Both the position numbers and the translations under genes were made by a program. From Argyresthia goedartella (taxonomy: Eukaryota; Arthropoda; Insecta; Lepidoptera; Argyresthiidae), in assembly GCA_949825045.1 (NCBI GenBank), contig OX463827.1, forward strand, positions 6,408,501-6,472,500: a stretch of DNA of 64,000 nt. Direction: 5' to 3'. Shown piece after piece: positions 44,254 to 56,043 of this stretch; position 1 is the first letter of the stretch; every line of letters starts with the position of its first letter. The notes below the pieces were generated by a model. It did no database searches and was not told the DNA's origin. It saw nothing but the letters and a program-made list of their open reading frames with translations.

Positions 44254-44370
44254 TTTATTTTTATTTTATTTTATTTTATTTTATTTTATTTTATTTTATT
44301 TTATTTTATTTTATTTTATTTTATTTTATTTTATTTTATTTTATTTTATTTTATTTTATTTTATTTTATT
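44254..44370. repeat. (TTTTA)n microsatellite, about 23 copies
   Basis: Almost uninterrupted pentanucleotide array. Its position before AT-rich sequence suggests an expanded LINE tail (minus orientation). Confidence 0.9.
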
Positions 44371-44688
44371 ATATTTGGGACATCAACAGCAAATAATATA
44401 GATAAGTTACAATATTAAACAATACAAGAATAAAGCCAGTTACAGACATCCACAGAAGATACAGAAAAAAGTAGAAGAAAAACTTAATAAAGAAACTAAC
44501 CCAAGAAAAGTGACCTACTTTTAAGAATTACAAGTCAGTAAAAAATAAGAATAATATGTACACAATATGCAATACAATGTACATAATATGTATGTAATAA
44601 TATGTACATGTGAATGGAAGTATGTAATATAAATATATACATGATAAAGTGCAATGTGAGGAGTATAACTGTGTTGTGAAGGCGTGTA

Positions 44689-44727
<39 letters not shown>

Positions 44728-45264
44728 TCACTTGTTTCCCTCATCAACATCATCTATCAACACATTCATGATATCCTGACGGAACATGGCTTTAGAGGTT
44801 GAAAACGGATCTAAAGCGTTAATTTTTTTATTGAATTCAGAGTCAAGCGAACCATGGTACTTTACCTTACCTGAGCCAAGATCGTACCAAAGTCTACCTC
44901 AGTCTCTAACCACCTTCCTAGGAAAATCACTTCAATTACAAAACTCCGACTTTCAGTTTCATTCGGAGCACTCCTATTTGCCGATCAGCCGGGAACTGTG
45001 CTATTATTACCATTAGTAGCCTATCTCGTGATTCAAGGCTCACCTGCGTGGTTCAACGGACTAGTGAACCAGTCTTGGTGGCTGCGCGGCCGGTCATGCA
45101 ATGACGACCGAGCGTTTACTAATTTTATTTAGTCCTTTTAATTTTAATTTTTAATCCATGCAAGATAGGCTCTGCGACATCAATCCGGATTCAAATTAAC
45201 ATTTATAAGAAAGGTAGACAGACGCCTTCGCATAATATTTTGATTTTGATTGCTATTGTTTTCA
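44371..45264. other. Unannotated; contains a (GT)n run
   Basis: A (GT)n microsatellite lies at about 44694-44722. No gene recognised; the reading frames across it reflect the dinucleotide run. Confidence 0.4.
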
Positions 45265-45480
45265 AACCCCCGACGAAAAAAGAGGGGGTGTTGTTACTTT
45301 AAAAGCGTCTTGTGTATGTCTGTCATTGGCACCCTAGCGCTTAAACGGGTGGACAGATTTTAATGCGGTTTTTTCTCATTGATAGTAGAATTCACTGCGA
45401 TGGTTCTTAGCTAAATTTTATTGAAATATAGTAAGTGGTTCGGAAGTTATCAGCTAAACAAGGGTCCAAGAGAACAAATT
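45265..45480 (+). mobile_element. CCCCCGACGA-type dispersed repeat, copy 2
   Basis: AACCCCCGACGAAAAAAGAG, AAACGGGTGGACAGATTTTA and CACTGCGATGGTTCTTAGC. Confidence 0.6.
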
Positions 45481-45711
45481 TTTGACCTTAAAGGTAAGAT
45501 TTTAAGGTTTATAGTTTTATTATTGAAGGTTTTGAATGAACTGAATCGCTAGTTTAACAGTTGTGATTTCAAAATTGCAATAATATTTCGAGTCGAGTTA
45601 CCTGCCATTTGGTGGTCTATACTCAAAGCCTGCCAGAGATAGGAAGCGAGCAACTGGTAAGGAATGGCCGCCGATGTGATGTGTACAGTGTATGTCGCCG
45701 CCCTTTGGATA

Positions 45712-45970
45712 AATAAATATTTAATAAATATTAGAGCACAAGCTTACAGAAATCGAACTAGGCACATACTTAGCTTAATAAGGCTTGCGTTATGGGAACT
45801 AGACAACGCTATATTTAATAGAGATAAATACTTATGTGAATACATAGAAAACATCCAAGACAACAAATATTCATGCTCTTCATACAAATATTTGCCCTTA
45901 CCGGGATTCGAACCCAGGACCGTCAGCTACGTAGACAGCGTCACTACCCGCTAGGCTAAATCTATCATCG
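45712..45970 (-). mobile_element. SINE-B copy 3
   Basis: CACAAGCTTACAGAAATCGA, AATAGAGATAAATACTTATG, CGGGATTCGAACCCAGGACC and ACTACCCGCTAGGCTAAA, reverse of copy 2. Confidence 0.7.
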
Positions 45971-46257
45971 ATAAGTGAGGTACAGTCGTCCAATGTAGAG
46001 AAGTGTAATAATAATAAAGACATTTGATTTTATTTGATTTGATTTGTACTTAGTCAAAAGCCACGGGCCGTTAACTAAGGGCCGGCATTCAATCAAATGG
46101 CTGAAGGTCCGTCGGGCAAATAATTGAACGCGTTGCCTATTAACGAGTTGCCTAAACGTGCCTAAAGGCAAATGATTAACACAATACGGTTTGGCCTTGC
46201 ACCATGGGATCACCTCTCTCTGCTGAGCTCGGCTCCAAGTTGTACATAAACATTAGT

Positions 46258-46370
46258 GGTCTTACCACAAAACAATGATCTCCTGTTCAACACTTGTATA
46301 ACGACAAAAATTTACAGGATTTGACGTTTGTTGTGTAACATGTTTTGTGGTAATACGGTAGTATTCGGAC
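46258..46370 (-). mobile_element. TTACCACAAA-ended MITE, copy 3
   Basis: GGTCTTACCACAAAACAATG to ATGTTTTGTGGTAATACGGT, inverted relative to copies 1 and 2. Confidence 0.7.
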
Positions 46371-46624
46371 AGAAAGCAACGATATCAAAAAGTAATGTTT
46401 TCTTTCCTCCCAAAAAATCGAACTAACATTATTCCCGTAGATGATATACATCTAGAGATCTAGGCGATCTTGTCTTAACGTAATTTCATTACATTTGGGT
46501 TAACTCATATAACCCTCTGCCGTCCGTTTTAAAAAAACATTAACACGTCAAAAGTGTTTAATTTTGAAACTGATTTTGGTGTCTTTTGAAAGCTAGTGAT
46601 GTAAAATAATTTTGTTTTGGATAC

Positions 46625-46715
46625 AACTTCCCTGTCACGCAAAATGGAGTATTGGATAACTGGCTCAAAGTGGCCACAATTGTGCCTCTGCCACCCTGTA
46701 TGGGGAAAGGCGTGT
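46625..46715 (+). mobile_element. SINE-C 3' body fragment
   Basis: CCCTGTCACGCAAAATGGAG, GGCTCAAAGTGGCCACAATT and GGGGAAAGGCGTG match 14570-14660. The LINE starts right behind it. Confidence 0.6.
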
Positions 46716-48490
46716 CGCTATGTTATGGGTTAGATATTCATCTCCATATGAAGCAGAGGTTTTGTTAAAAAACAGCACTAGCATCAGTAACGTAGATTTT
46801 AAATTTTATCATTTATGTCCCCAGGATATTGTCAAAACGTATACATTACTTAACTTAAAAAATACTGAAGACCTGTGGGGTATGTCAGTCAAAGTTATTG
46901 GTTCAATAATACTTGTTATATAGCTACACCTAGCTTATATATTTAATAAATGTGTTGATGATGGAGCTTTCCCAGACCTCATGAAACACAGTAAACTTAT
47001 ACCTCTGTTCAAGTCGGGAGACAAGGGTGATCCGTCAAATTTCAGACCAATATCGGTTCTTCCAGCACTAAGTAAAATTTTTTAAAAGATTATACTCAAT
47101 CAAATGCTCTCACACTTCAACCGTACAAAACAACTCCACGCCAAGCAATACGGTTTCACTAGGGGTAAATCGACTACGGATGCAGGTATTACCCTTATAT
47201 CTCATATTTATTCTGCATGGGAAGCCGCACATTTGATTGTGTTGATCATGACACGTTACTAATGAAATTAAATCATTACGGAGTTAGAAATAAAGCGTTG
47301 GATCTACTAATATCATACCTAAGCAATAGAATTCAAAAGGCAGAAGTCAACGGCGTTAAATCTGATGGATCGGGGGTAAAAATTGGCGTTCCACAAGGTT
47401 CCATATTAGGCCCTTTCTTATTCCTGGTATATATTAACAATCTGCCATTTAGGGTGGAGAAATTGACTAACATAGTGTTGTTTGCTGATGATACTTCACT
47501 GGTCTTCAAAATTGAAAGATAAAAAGAAGATTTTGATGATTTCAATAGAGTATTATCTTTAACCTTGAATTGGTTCACAGTTAACAATTTATTGTTAAAT
47601 GCTGGTAACACCAAATGTATCAAATTCTCACTTCCAAATGTCAGGCAAGTTGGGACCAGTTTAGTGTTGGACAGCAATACGTTAGAATTAGTAAATGACA
47701 CGAAGTTTCTTGGAATAACCATTGATAACAAATTGCAGTGGGGACCCCACATAGAAAAATTGGCTGGTGAATTAAGTTCTGCGGCTTACGGCTTGCGGCT
47801 TACGGAACATCAGACAAAACACGGATGTGGCAACTTCTAGGCTAGTATATGTTAGTTACTTTCATAGTGTCATGTCCTATGGTATCTTGTTGTGGGGGAA
47901 AGCAGCGGATATTCAAACTATTTTTATTTTACAGAAAAGAGCTATTCGAGCAATTTATAATTTAAAACGCACAGACTCCTTAAGACAGCTTTTTAAAGAA
48001 ATTGACATACTAACTGTAGCTAGTCAATTTATTTTCGAAAATATAATGTATGTACGCGAGAACCTTACACAATTTCCCAAACTTAGCGATAGCTGTAATG
48101 TTAACCTAAGAAATAATCACAGACTACTTGCGCCCCGGTTTAGACTCGCGAAGGTTAGCAATTCTTTCAAGGGTCAATGCATTCCCTACTACAACAAGAT
48201 ACCTCTGGAGATCTTGAAATTGCCATTTGAGCAATTTAAAATCCATGTTAAAGCGACTTTGTCGAAAAAGGGATATCACAATGTTCAAGATTACTTAAAT
48301 GATGGGACTGTATGGGGTTAATCTAGCTCAACACAGACCTTGCTGTTAATAATTTTGTAATTATTTATTCCTGCTTATTAATTATGATAATGACTAAATA
48401 TTATATTTTGTATTAGTTAAGCATAAACAATTTTTAAAAAGAGATTGCTATGTATATGTAAATATCTACAGTAATAAAGACTTTTGGAAT
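46716..48490 (+). pseudogene. LINE-X: 5'-truncated, broken non-LTR reverse transcriptase
   Basis: Segments in order: LIPLFKSGDKGDPSNFRPIS and QYGFTRGKSTTDA (46960-47190), FDCVDHDTLLMKLNHYGV, GVPQGSILGPFLFLVYINNL and the catalytic FADDTSL (47217-47522), LNWFTVNNLLLNAGNTKC and TKFLGITIDNKLQWGPHI (to 47790), then MSYGILLWGKAADI to YLNDGTVWG with stop at 48321. This is the reverse transcriptase plus C-terminal part of a jockey-like LINE. It is broken by in-frame stops (46921-46923, about 47082, 47520-47522), a deletion/frameshift near 47210 that removes residues before FDCVDHD, and a frameshift near 47790. The endonuclease is absent. The 3' end has CTACAGTAATAAAGACTTTTG and TTGGAATT tail units. 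Confidence 0.85.
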
Positions 48491-48507
48491 TTGGAATTTG
48501 GAAATTT

Positions 48508-48927
48508 GGAGATCCGCATCAACCGCATTCAGTTTGGAGATCCGCATCAACCGCATTCAGTTTGGAGATCCGCATCAACCGCATTCAGTTTGGAGATCCG
48601 CATCAACCGCATTCAGTTTGGAGATCCGCATCAACCGCATTCAGTTTGGAGATCCGCATCAACCGCATTCAGTTTGGAGATCCGCATCAACCGCATTCAG
48701 TTTGGAGATCCGCATCAACCGCATTCAGTTTGGAGATCCGCATCAACCGCATTCAGTTTGGAGATCCGCATCAACCGCATTCAGTTTGGAGATCCGCATC
48801 AACCGCATTCAGTTTGGAGATCCGCATCAACCGCATTCAGTTTGGAGATCCGCATCAACCGCATTCAGTTTGGAGATCCGCATCAACCGCATTCAGTTTG
48901 GAGATCCGCATCAACCGCATTCAGTTT
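48508..48927. repeat. 28-bp minisatellite, 15 perfect tandem copies
   Basis: 420 bp equals exactly 15 units of GGAGATCCGCATCAACCGCA plus TTCAGTTT with no visible variation. Because 28 is not a multiple of three and the unit has no stop, all three forward frames stay open. These frames are not genes. The array begins directly at the tail of the LINE. Confidence 0.95.
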
Positions 48928-49150
48928 TGGAGACATATGACTTTTTTATCGATTCGTTTGGCGATAAACATTCTGACAGAATCAGACCGTCCGATTCGTA
49001 ATTATTGACATTTGAAAGCGAAATCCAATTTAAAATTACGACCAAATAATTTTGGTTTGTTTACGATGTGATCAAAAGTGGTGGTGTTAAATTTATGATC
49101 TCTTTTTATTGTTTTGTATTATTCACTTGCCTTGGTCCTTGGCTTCGTCC

Positions 49151-49489
49151 ATTATAGTTAGGGTTGCCATACGTCCCGTATATACGGGACTGTCACCGTA
49201 TTTGACCATCCTGTCCCGTATTACTACATGTCCCGTATTACTACATGTCCCGTATTTGTCCCTTATTTCGACAAAATACGAGTCAAGTTCAAAGGATATT
49301 TCTAATTTTATGATAAAGAAAGATTCGGAAGAGGATTTTTTTTTGTACACATGCGTGCTATGTATGGTGTAGTTGAAAAGCAGCGTGCCGGCGCTGTTAA
49401 ATGTGTTATGTTATATTATTATGAGTGAACATCGGAAGAGAAAACGTCCCGTATTGCCTCCTAGAAGCTATGGCAACCCTAACTTTAGT
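49151..49489. mobile_element. hAT-like MITE, 323 bp
   Basis: TAGGGTTGCCATAC (49159) and TATGGCAACCCTA (to 49481) are inverted ends. The flanking octamers ATTATAGT and ACTTTAGT agree at six of eight positions, fitting an old 8-bp hAT duplication. Inside, CCCGTATTACTACATGT is tandemly repeated. Confidence 0.65.
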
Positions 49490-50130
49490 GGACGCGGCGC
49501 TTGATACTTTCATACCGTGCCGTGCGCGAGTTGCCGTCCCGGTGCGGACCAATGGACGCTCACCCTAACGCTATGCCACATACTAACCCAAGTACCTTTG
49601 GGTTTCATATTGGGTTTGAACTTTATTACGAGGCAGTAAGGTTGAAAATCGCGACCCACTTCGGGGAAGGCCCGCTAAGGGGTTAAAAGTCAAATTGGCC
49701 CTGTCATCTCCCGAGCGGGAGACAATGTCAGCATGACTTTGAGAGTCCGTAAATTACTTAACGAGATTGCTACTGTACAGATCGGTTAACTAAAGCTGGC
49801 ACGTTCAACACATTTACACTCAGCGCTTGTGTCATGTCTGTGAATAAGCGCGCGGCGTGACGTTGCACTGCATATTAGACATCAAGAATAGTCTGTCTCT
49901 CTCGCGAGCGGTGAAACTTATGAGTATGAAGGTGACAGTTATCGTTTTGCTTTTGCTTCTGCTTATAAATATAGTGTTTTTTTTTGCATTCGTGTCACGT
50001 GTCAATCGACGTTCATTATTGTGATTGTTTACCTATTTCGAGGTTGGAATAAAATCATTCATTTTTAAACATACTGTATAGTGAAATTGCATTAGGGTGA
50101 GTACTGTGCTCGTGCCAGCTTCAGTTAGCC
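49490..50130. other. Unannotated; possible TATA-like motif
   Basis: 49600-49690 shares a repeat with 15930-15990 (reverse). A TATAAATA sequence at 49972-49979 follows a GC-richer segment, but the downstream sequence offers neither an initiator nor a clear donor. Confidence 0.3.
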
Positions 50131-50134
50131 GATC

Positions 50135-50275
50135 TGTACCTATACATAGTTCAGTTACAGCTCGCGCCAGGTTTCTTGGCCTCTGAATGCCACCTGGAGG
50201 GGGTAGGTACAAGAGAGATGCATGCATGGGCGAGAGAGAGAGAATTGAGATCTCGCTCACGGACCAAGAACCCTA
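50135..50275 (+). mobile_element. Dispersed repeat related to 17207-17303
   Basis: ATGCCACCTGGAGGGGGTAG, AAGAGAGATGCATGCATGGG and GATCTCGCTCACGGACC. Confidence 0.5.
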
Positions 50276-50555
50276 CTGGGGCATGTACTAGGTAAGGTAT
50301 GCTACTTTTCCTCGTACCAGACCTTTCCGCTGCTTTCCAACTGCTAATAAGTGATTCTCTAATAATAGAACTGCTGGCACCAGCGGCATGCACCATCTTT
50401 GATTTATTTATTCGTATCGCTCATCTCAAATGATTGCCAGTCATACCATGCTCTTACTAATCAAATGAAATAATGTACGTACCCACATAATATTAATTTG
50501 ATCCAAACCAGTTGCCTACCACAAATATCTAAGCGCTACCCATTTTTCGTTATAG

Positions 50556-50715
50556 AAGTTTCACCCTGACTATACAAGTTTCACCCTGACTATACAAGTT
50601 TCACCCTGACTATATAAGTTTCACCCTGACTATACAAGTTTCACCCTGACTATACAAGTTTCACCCTGACTATACAAGTTTCACCCTGACTATACAAGTT
50701 TCACCCTGACTATAC
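50556..50715. repeat. 20-bp satellite, 8 tandem copies
   Basis: AAGTTTCACCCTGACTATAC repeated eight times, 160 bp, with at most a base of variation per unit. Confidence 0.95.
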
Positions 50716-50840
50716 AAGGTGACATTTAATTAACTAACCATATTTTGGGAAATGATAGCACCGACCATTATGAACAACTTTCCCAAAAAACACATGGTCG
50801 CAAATGAAAAATATTTTTCACCCCTCAGTACATTAAATAG
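50716..50840 (+). mobile_element. MITE-3 copy
   Basis: AAGGTGACATTTAATTAACT, ACCATATTTTGGGAAATGAT, GAACAACTTTCCCAAAAAAC and ATGGTCGCAAATGAAAAA. It starts exactly where the 20-bp satellite stops. Confidence 0.6.
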
Positions 50841-52199
50841 ATATTATCAGGCAAGCTTACAAGCTTATAGTACTAATCCTTGAAACAAATTAGCGATGTA
50901 GATGTGTCTAATAGACTCACGGATCTAGAGATATATTGTAAACTCTATGAAGTCAATTAAACCCATAGAAAGTATTTACCTCCAACGTTCTCGAAAGACG
51001 ATAGTAACTGTCAATAGAGAATACACCTTTAGTGCTTAATATAAAGGGCAAAGTTTCAGTTTGTCTCTGCACAGCAGTCATATGCGTTTGGATGCGCAAA
51101 CGTAGCCAAGTATTCGCTAATCGACGCGACGAACGTGCCGAGCCAGACAGAGAGGCGGCAACACAATTCAATACCTTCAGTTGAGGGCCACAAAACGCCG
51201 CAGCCTAAATGTAGAAAGTGGTTGTGTGCGCCGCACATGAGCCACAAAACGCCATACGCCACTTCACACCTAGTTTTATGTGGACATTTTAGGAAAAAAG
51301 TGGTTATGGCCCGTGTGGTGCTTCGACCTAAGTTACATGTCAATAACTGTGCCATTACAGTGGTTAAGGCCATTCTTATAGAAGTGTCTTATGGGAATAG
51401 GTTTTTTTTTTTTTTTTGTTGGAGGGGAAAAAAATGGAATTACCCATGCCCAGGAGTCAGACCTCCCTGCTATGTCCGGGTCCCCACATATTGAGCGGGC
51501 ATCAGCTCGTGTTTATGGGAATAGGCCTAGCGCTGTTTGTTTTATAAGGGGCAACATTTATTAGGTGTCCAGTCTATTTTTATAGGTGAACTGTAAACAC
51601 CTCTTATTATTTTTATATTATTTTTTTTTATTTATGGTTTAAGAAATTTCTTAGCCACTATATGATTTATGCCAAATTTAAGAACTTATGGGTTGAATTA
51701 TTATTTCTTAATTTAAATAAAGGATGAACAGAAATATATTCAGGACCCCCTATTTATTTATTTTAAAAAATATTCAATTTTCCACCATTTTTTTAAATCA
51801 ATAATTTTAAGATTTATGTATTTAAATTTATTTTTTGAAGCTGGACCCTAGATTACCTACACTTTCCTCACCATACCTATACTTATCAAATCTGGATAGA
51901 TAGGATAGATACCTCCAAGCACATCATTATTTACAGCTTCATAACATCATCAGATTCTGTTTTCTTTGTGAAGGTTGCATAAGGTGCCATGCCACATATC
52001 AATACCGGTATATTTCAATTACACCCATTTTATCTTATCAATCCAATCTAAAGAAAACTTCTCCCATCCTCAATCGAATCTAAATCTATTCTCAATCAGA
52101 CGCACTCAGAAATAGTACAGCATTTTGGCAAGGCGCGGCGTCGCCTCTTCGGTCATCACCACATAAAACTAAAAATAAAAAATAAACAATAACCCTCGA
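50841..52199. other. Unannotated, with one shared repeat
   Basis: 51405-51515 (CCAGGAGTCAGACCTCCC, TTGAGCGGGCATCAGCTCG) matches 10738-10850. 51130-51260 is GC-richer but has no frame I believe. The rest is AT-rich. Confidence 0.4.
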
Positions 52200-52697
52200 C
52201 TCATTAGTGAAACCTTACGGCTAATTTGGTTTATTTGTTGGTAACTTTTGAACCGCTGAACCGATTTTAACAACCATCTAAGAACCATCACACTGAAGTC
52301 TACTACCAACTACAAATAACCGCATAAAAATCCGTCTACCCGTTTGACCGCTGTTCCTTGTAAAAGCTGATAACTTTCGAACTACTCAACCGATTTTTAC
52401 AAAACATACCTAAGAACTATCGCAGTGAACTATAGAGTACCAACTACTAATAACTGCATTAAAATCCGTCTACCCGTTTGACCGCTAATCCTGGTAAACC
52501 TAATAACTTTTGAAGTACTGAACCGATTTTAATAAAACATATCTAAGAAATATCGCAGGGAAGTCAACTACCATTCACAGAAAACCGCATGAAAATCCGT
52601 CCACCCGTTTGACGGCTAGGGTGCAACGGACAGACATACAGACAAACACAACGACAGACTCTTCAAACCCCTCTTTCGGTCGTCGGGGGTTAAAAAG
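52200..52697 (-). mobile_element. CCCCCGACGA-type dispersed repeat, copy 3
   Basis: Minus-strand copy with three to four tandem units of about 115 bp (GAACCGATTTTAA ... CCATCTAAGAAC ... AAATCCGTCTACCCGTTTGA), ending in TCGTCGGGGGTTAAAA. The unit number differs from copies 1 and 2. Confidence 0.65.
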
Positions 52698-52761
52698 AGA
52701 CAAGGCACACCACTGCCAAGTTTCATCAGGATGAAAAGAGACATAGTAGACTGCATAGAGA

Positions 52762-53040
52762 ACAGGGGCCCAATTCCGGTACACAATTACAGCTCCATGA
52801 CAATTACATGACGATTACGGTCAACTTTAGATATCCAATATCTGACGATTTTGTAATCCCATTCCCTTTGTTGATTAACTTAATTACTGTGCTTACCTAT
52901 TAGCTTAATTTTTACCATAATTGCCTAAAAAAATATTCTCCGAACGCCAAATATTGTATATCTAAAGTTGACCGTAATCGTCATGTAATTGTCATGGAGC
53001 TGTCATTGTGTACCGGAATTGGGCCCCTGTATGTCTACAT
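52762..53040. mobile_element. Foldback element, about 84-bp inverted arms
   Basis: ACAGGGGCCCAATTCCGGTA at 52762 and its reverse complement ending at 53040. The arms stay paired through CATGACAATTACATGACGA with only a few mismatches, leaving a centre of about 110 bp. There is no coding frame and no convincing target duplication. Confidence 0.85.
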
Positions 53041-53430
53041 GGATGACGTTTTGACCTAAATAGCCGAGGAGGTGCACGTGGTAAGTGTCTAATTGCTCTT
53101 CATTGGCCGGTCACGCCATATCTATATGGTTGACCTAGCCTGAGTGAATTGTTCTCTGACTATGAATCATTTTATTGTTTAGAGTTGTGACAATTATGCC
53201 CGTCGTCTCGAGAATATCAAGATTGGCGAAGCTGATTCGTCAGTTGAAATTCAGCTGAAATTGTAGGTGGTTTTGTTTCCAACGCGCAGTAGAGTTTTAC
53301 TGTATTGTTTATATAAAAGTTGGCAATTTCTGGCAAGTACCTACTAATATAGTCTACTAGGAATAGGACAGTAATATATGATTAGTGTGAAATTGAGATT
53401 AAGTTTAGTCTTGGTCCATTTTGGGTCCAA

Positions 53431-53568
53431 AGGCCCACTTGCACCAATCATTTAACCTGAAGCTATAAAAGGTAACTCAATTATTTTTACTTAATTCTCA
53501 TACTTTATTATGTCAGAGTGACAGTTAGCCCATTAGCTCTGTGTTAACGGAATGGCGCAAGTGGGCCT
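53431..53568. mobile_element. GGCCCACTTGC-ended MITE, about 138 bp
   Basis: AGGCCCACTTGCACCAATCA at one end and GGAATGGCGCAAGTGGGCCT at the other are imperfect inverted repeats. The centre is AT-rich and non-coding. Confidence 0.65.
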
Positions 53569-56043
53569 AAAGGATTATTTTCAGTGAGGGGACAAGTGTT
53601 GAGGTGTAACAAATATTTGACGTGAAATATTGGCTTATTTTAAAGTCGCCAACTTGTATCATTAGGTTAGCATACCATCTTCTTGCAGTCTCATTAACAT
53701 AAGTGGATGCCATTAAGTTCCTACCATACTTAAGTGGCTCTCATATATAACAAACACATAGTGAACACGTCATTCATTTCAGCATGTTAGATGCCGGCTG
53801 AGGTTACATAACTTGACCGTAATCTATTGACACGATGGCAAGTCGATACAGAAACGTACACATGTATCAATCGCGTCAATTTGTTCTCTGATTGACAAAC
53901 GAAACTGCACTATAATTATTGACTGAACTATTTTGTGTGCAGATATACAGTTGAGTTTAAATTTCTCTGACACTTCACATGGTAAGTGCAACAGCAGTTT
54001 CAAGTGGGTTTGGGGATATAACCTATTTTCGTTTTCTTGTAGGAGGCACCTAAGCTCTAAGTTATCGGATACGTAAGGTCATCTGAGTAAATCTATCCGA
54101 CAGTTGCACCACCTACCTAAATATTGCCAATTTAATTCTTACCGTACGGATTCCACAACGATATTCGACTTATTGCCGAGCCAGAGGGCAGAGGAACATA
54201 ATATGAGTCAAACTAACAAACTCTAAAAATACCCAACCACAACAAAGGTAGGTGGTAACCTACGTAAGTGTAGGCAAAGTTGGATTTCGAATTCAAAATA
54301 TTATTGACATTCGAAATTTAATTTTCGAAAGTAACGGATAAGAATAACTAATAAGGAACTACCACCGCGACCCGGTCTTTGGTTCCATAGCCGGCAAAAT
54401 TTTGCCAATGCAATGGGTATGAATTAGGGTGTGTGATAATAAAAAGGTAGGTCCGGACACGATTGACCTGGATTCTGCTAGATTCCAGAGGTCTGCCGTT
54501 TGACACCAGTTCGCAAATCCCACAAACACTGAGTTCCTATCGCAAAACCTAAATAGCCACAGCTCTTGTCATGGCGTAGCCACCGTTGAAACAATACAGC
54601 CGCATAATGAATGCACGAGTGTCGGGCGTTATCGAGATGGCGCATCTGGTAACCATTGTTCGAGGTTTGACCTCAGGCATGTGACCTTCGGGATTCTGTC
54701 ACGAAACTAGGAAGTGAAAGTACGCTTCCTTGTGCAGTGGATAGTGTAGGCAAGTAGAGTTGCTGTTTCTTTTCCCGGGTGGCGAGGATACCCTTACAGG
54801 ATTTGGGAGGATAATAGCATCACATTTGATGCTATTATCCTATATTTTATATATGTTTGTCTGAATGACAGATGTTCATATAAAGTGCCGCTTGGATACT
54901 ATAATTACTGGCAATGTCATTTCTCGAGATAGAGTGATATGATAGCATGGCTGAGTGTCCGTCAATCTTTTGAGTTGTCGGTTGTGTATCCAAATCTTAG
55001 GTATCATCATCTGGCAGCTCGCAATTCATAATTTCGGATTTTAGTAGGTTAGTTTTCTTTCATGCAACACTTATAATATACAGTAATAATGATAGAGGTT
55101 CTACGAGTAAAGTCTCAATTTAGATTCCCTTATGTAAAGCAAGTGGCCGAGATATGTAAAATAACTTGATCCTTTGACATGTCTGACCAGCGTTGCATTT
55201 GCAGGCTCACCACAAAATTTTCCACAGAAAATCATTACAAAATCACATTGGCTTCATTTAATGGAAGCAAATCGGCCGTATTTTGTTTTAAATTCAAAGT
55301 GCTTACAGTAGGCGCGCCATTTTGTCTGACTACTTCGCAAAATGTGCGTAGACCTCTCGTCGCAACGACTTTTCCTCGTGCCTCGTTGGTTTCGCATCAT
55401 TACTGGGACGGCAGAAGGGTCACGCCAATTTGGTCGCGCAACAGACACTCAGTCTAAAGTTTCGACTCGACAGTGTTGTAAACAGCATAAATCCGCCGTT
55501 TTACGAGCTACGGACGCCTTTTAAATGTTAATGCACTTGTTTTCATTCAAATATAATTGGATGCATTCATACAACAGGTATTTCATGTGATCGTCTCTTT
55601 GGGCAACTGCGTTCTAGAGATCTGAGCGAAACTCTAGAGCTTGCAGCACGCAAGGTTGCACACATAGAATCCCGGCGCCTTGGGTGGCCGAGCGCCGCGC
55701 AGTCTAGGCAGCCGGCCGTCATTATTATGCACCATATACACTCCCGTACCGACAAATTGCGTGATCAACCCACACATAAGCACCAGCCCACCGTGATTCC
55801 TCGATGGCATTTCACGTAAAAACCCGATGTTTAATTGATGAATACCGTGTAGGGATTAAAGGGGTTTACGTACCCAAACGCTGTATAAATAAATCCTCTC
55901 GTGATGTGGGCTCTTGTTATCCGATAACCCGAAGAGCGAGATGGGCTCGAAGGATACTCGGGAAAACCCCGCTAATTGGTTCACTCCAAACCCGTCTAAT
56001 TCAGGGTTTAGCCAGGTCGTTTACAAGACAGTCTACCTACTGT
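53569..56043. other. Mostly unique sequence upstream of ITP
   Basis: No repeat family from the rest of the window is recognised here apart from a 15-bp-arm hairpin at 54808-54841 (AGGATAATAGCATCA). Several CpG-richer patches (55310-55460, 55660-55720) occur. None has a coherent coding frame. Confidence 0.4.

Noticed and set aside
48484..49008. Three overlapping forward frames of 149-174 codons with repeats such as INRIQFGDPHQPHSVW
   Set aside because: They are three readings of a perfect 28-bp minisatellite without stops; period not divisible by three, no start or splice context, adjacent to a LINE tail.
49972..49979. TATAAATA as an alternative promoter
   Set aside because: No initiator, CpG block or splice donor at proper spacing; TATA-like words are frequent in AT-rich DNA.
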